Source of the DNA: an uncultured Corynebacterium sp.
Lineage (GTDB): Bacteria; Actinomycetota; Actinomycetes; Mycobacteriales; Mycobacteriaceae
Direction: 5' to 3'
Assembly: GCA_945631445.1 (NCBI GenBank)
Contig: CALZCR010000074.1
Location: 1 to 7,504 of the forward strand
DNA: 7,504 nucleotides
Translations under genes and position numbers: made by a program
The notes under the pieces: model-generated
The model's database searches: none
The model's input: only the letters and a program-made list of their open reading frames with translations
What the model was told of the DNA's origin: nothing
Shown: positions 5,826-7,504 of the stretch, piece by piece
Numbering within the stretch: position 1 is the stretch's first letter
Layout of the letters: every line of letters begins with the position of its first letter

Positions 5826-6573
5826 TTGCTCGGGCGATATGGGAATGAAGCCGGTACCTGTCTGAACGATACAAGGAGGCGCACCATTCCACCGGCCTAT
5901 TCCTGGCCAGAGATTGCCGGACCACATGAAGCAGGGCGGTGCCGGGCTCGACGTTGAGTTCTGCGGCGACCCGGCGGGTGGCGGAAACCGCCGTGACCGT
6001 CTGTTCCGCGTGCGTGACCGCAGCGTCGTAGTCTTCCGCCAGGATCGCGTAGACGGAGCGGTAGACGTCGTTTTCCAGCAGGTCAGGAGCCACCTCGGCG
6101 TTGTACCAGGCGTCGTCGATGGAGTAGGCCTGATCGTCGCCGAGACGCAGCCGGCGCAGTCGGATCTGCGGTTGCTGCGGATCCACGCCGAAGAAAGCGG
6201 TGACCTCCGCCGGGGCGGGGGCGCGTTCGGACAACAGGATGCGGGAGGAGGCGCGCACCCCCTGGGCGGCCATCTCCGCAGAGAAAGACGCCAGCTCCAT
6301 GCGCGAGATCAGCGGGTTGGGGGCGACGAAGGTGCCTTTGCCGCGGATGCGGCGCAGCCTGCCCTCGGCCACCAGGTCTCCGATGGCGCGCCGCACCGTG
6401 ATGCGCGAGACCCCGTAGAATTCTTCGATGGCGCGCTCCCCGGGGAGCATGTCTCCGGAGCTCAACACGGTGGAGCACAGTTCTTCGAGGACGGCGCGCA
6501 GTTGAGCGTGCTTCGGCGGCGGCCCCTCGGTGATCTCGCGGGGCAGAAGGCGGGAAGCGTCATGCTCAGGCAT
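5821..6573 (-). CDS. farR: GntR/HutC-family transcriptional regulator, FarR-like
   Basis: This 250-residue cytoplasmic DNA-binding regulator has an N-terminal winged helix-turn-helix at about 18-86. It includes [24 protein letters not shown] with recognition helix at about 55-66, and the wing RIRGKGTFV (76-83). A C-terminal UTRA effector domain of the HutC subfamily follows at about 105-245 (SYRI/RLRRLR-type strands, YSIDDAWYN, and the end [12 protein letters not shown]). The effector is not deducible. Position next to serS matches C. glutamicum farR (cg3202), a regulator linked to amino-acid metabolism, as I recall, so the symbol rests on synteny. The ATG at 6573 fits a -10-like box ending 7 bases upstream. 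AGGA is also 8 bases upstream of it. ATG 6582 overlaps that box and is less likely. A longer open frame reaching 6918 would run through serS and is rejected. A palindromic operator candidate at 6591-6606 suggests self-control. Confidence 0.85.
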   Translation of the reverse strand: MPEHDASRLLPREITEGPPPKHAQLRAVLEELCSTVLSSGDMLPGERAIEEFYGVSRITVRRAIGDLVAEGRLRRIRGKGTFVAPNPLISRMELASFSAEMAAQGVRASSRILLSERAPAPAEVTAFFGVDPQQPQIRLRRLRLGDDQAYSIDDAWYNAEVAPDLLENDVYRSVYAILAEDYDAAVTHAEQTVTAVSATRRVAAELNVEPGTALLHVVRQSLARNRPVEWCASLYRSDRYRLHSHIARAI

Positions 6574-6580
6574 GCTTTCC

Positions 6581-6586
6581 ATCCTA
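6581..6586 (-). promoter_or_regulatory. Candidate -10 box for the GntR regulator gene
   Basis: The minus-strand hexamer TAGGAT fits the corynebacterial pattern well (GGTAGGATGG: GnTAnnnTnG). It ends 7 bases before the ATG at 6573, so the transcript is probably leaderless. The palindrome at 6591-6606 occupies the spacer between this box and any -35, which is a good position for repression. Confidence 0.45.
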
Positions 6587-6590
6587 CCGG

Positions 6591-6606
6591 ACTGGTTATT
6601 ACCAGT
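6591..6606. promoter_or_regulatory. 16-bp perfect palindrome, candidate HutC-family operator
   Basis: ACTGGTTATTACCAGT has perfect 6-base arms (ACTGGT/ACCAGT) and a 4-base centre. It lies in the 100-bp gap between the divergent regulator and serS starts, 4 bases upstream of the regulator's -10 box. GntR/HutC regulators such as DasR and NagR bind sites of the form ACTGGTCTAGACCACT, so the arms match this class closely. The neighbouring regulator is the obvious candidate to bind it. Confidence 0.6.
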
Positions 6607-6659
6607 GGAGAACTTGAGAAAGGGGGCAGGGCGTAGGCGCAGTTGGCGGGAAGTCGCGC

Positions 6660-6665
6660 TAAGGT
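6660..6665 (+). promoter_or_regulatory. Candidate -10 box for serS
   Basis: TAAGGT (TAnnnT, preceded by GC) ends 8 bases before the GTG start at 6674, consistent with a leaderless messenger. No convincing -35 and no T-box or other leader structure is visible between the regulator start and serS. Confidence 0.38.
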
Positions 6666-6673
6666 CTGAAGGT

Positions 6674-7504
6674 GTGATTGACCTCAAATTCCTCCGCGAA
6701 AACCCCGACGTCGTCCGTGAAAGCCAGGTCACCCGAGGCGAAGACCCCGCCCTGGTCGACCAGCTGCTCGCCGCCGACGAGCGTCGCCGTGAAGCCATTT
6801 CCGCCGCCGACGCCCTGCGCGGCGAGCAGAAGGCCTTTGGCAAGAAGATCGGCCAGGCCGCCCCGGAAGAGCGCCCGGCGCTGCTGGAGGGCTCCAACGA
6901 GCTCAAGGCCAAGGTCAAGGACGCCGAAGAGCGTCAGAAGGGGGCCGAAGCCGAGGTCCATGACCTGCAGTACAAGCTCTCCAACGTCGTCGCCGGGGCG
7001 CCCGCCGGCGGCGAGGACGACTTCGTCGTCCTCGAGCACATCGGCGAGAAGCGGGAGTTCGACTTCGAGGTCAAGGACCACCTGGAACTCGGCGAATCTC
7101 TGGGCATGATCGACATGAAGCGCGGCACCAAGGTCGGCGGGGCGCGGTTCTACTACCTCACCGGCGACGGCGCCTTCCTGCAGCTGGGCATGATGATGCT
7201 GGCCGCCCAAAAGGCCCGCGACGCAGGCTTCAGCCTCATGATTCCGCCTGTGCTGGTCCGCCCAGAAATCATGGCCGGCACCGGCTTCCTCGGCGATCAC
7301 TCCGACGAGATCTACTACCTCGAGCGCGACGACCTGTACCTGGTCGGCACCTCCGAGGTGGCCCTGGCCGGCTACCACTCCGACGAGATCATCGACCTCA
7401 CCGACGGGCCGCTGCAGTACACCGGCTGGTCCTCCTGCTTCCGTCGCGAAGCCGGCTCCTACGGCAAGGACACCCGCGGCATCCTCCGCGTCCACCAGTT
7501 CGAC
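6674..7504 (+). CDS. serS: Seryl-tRNA synthetase, N-terminal 277 residues
   Basis: This class II aminoacyl-tRNA synthetase charges tRNA-Ser (and tRNA-Sec where present). The window holds 277 of about 420 residues and is open at its end. Starting from [20 protein letters not shown] is the typical SerRS beginning. A long charged region at about 28-105 is the antiparallel coiled-coil arm that grips the long variable arm of tRNA-Ser. The catalytic domain follows with the GARFYYL segment (156-162), the serine-contacting TSE at 226-228 (VGTSEVAL), and class II motif 2 in [14 protein letters not shown] (256-269). Motif 3 lies beyond the edge. Reading frame and residues are intact throughout. Downstream context is not visible. 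It diverges from the GntR regulator gene, so their promoters share a 100-bp region. Confidence 0.97.
   Translation, partial: MIDLKFLRENPDVVRESQVTRGEDPALVDQLLAADERRREAISAADALRGEQKAFGKKIGQAAPEERPALLEGSNELKAKVKDAEERQKGAEAEVHDLQYKLSNVVAGAPAGGEDDFVVLEHIGEKREFDFEVKDHLELGESLGMIDMKRGTKVGGARFYYLTGDGAFLQLGMMMLAAQKARDAGFSLMIPPVLVRPEIMAGTGFLGDHSDEIYYLERDDLYLVGTSEVALAGYHSDEIIDLTDGPLQYTGWSSCFRREAGSYGKDTRGILRVHQFD

Noticed and set aside
5787..5927. N-terminal extension of the septum-family gene to an ATG at 5927
   Set aside because: It would overlap the end of farR by about 100 bases and lacks protein-like character. The ATG at 5786 has an AGGAG site and is followed by a normal membrane anchor.
6574..6918. 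N-terminal extension of farR into the serS coding region
   Set aside because: The extension is antisense to the conserved serS start, crosses the intergenic promoters, and is Ser/Arg-rich in the manner of shadow frames.
6659..7495. Open frame of 278 codons antisense to serS
   Set aside because: It is an antisense shadow of a highly conserved synthetase gene. Its sequence shows no domain and its start lies at an arbitrary place inside serS.

Overview
The window is GC-rich, compact and typical of a high-GC Corynebacterium or a close relative in the Mycobacteriales. The basis is the gene content and order, the short TAnnnT-type -10 boxes placed just upstream of start codons, and the many overlapping genes. 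I recall the same backbone (serS, a septum-formation-type membrane protein, a small zincin, a phosphoglycerate-mutase-like phosphatase, pheA, then an LCP-type gene) around Rv3834c-Rv3840 of Mycobacterium tuberculosis and cg3201-cg3210 of C. glutamicum. That comparison is from memory, not from a search. The window looks like conserved chromosomal backbone. I see no mobile element, phage gene, CRISPR array, tRNA or rRNA.

Left part (1-2219, minus strand): three genes read leftwards in the order amidase-signature hydrolase, CPBP/CAAX-type membrane protease (11-bp overlap with the amidase) and the N-terminal piece of a probable LytR-CpsA-Psr (LCP) cell-wall protein that runs off the window.

Middle (2220-3894, plus strand): a 35-bp divergent gap separates the amidase from pheA (prephenate dehydratase, phenylalanine synthesis). 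pheA is coupled by an ATGA overlap to a histidine-phosphatase/phosphoglycerate-mutase-like gene. This pair converges on the next block with a 12-bp tail-to-tail overlap.

Right-middle (3883-5786, minus strand): a probable three-gene operon encodes a membrane-anchored septum-formation-family protein with two cysteine-containing repeats, a minimal zincin metallopeptidase (ATGA overlap) and a small two-helix membrane protein.

Right (5821-7504): a GntR/HutC-family regulator (FarR-like, minus strand) and seryl-tRNA synthetase (plus strand, cut by the window end) diverge from a 100-bp gap. That gap carries a perfect 16-bp palindrome resembling HutC-family operators, next to the regulator's own -10 box.

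The regulatory layout is the most notable content. Five of the genes (LCP-like, amidase, pheA, regulator, serS) have a TAnnnT hexamer ending 6-8 bases before the start codon, as expected for leaderless transcripts. There is no gene-free stretch over 300 bases. I found no convincing new defence, mobile or biosynthetic system.
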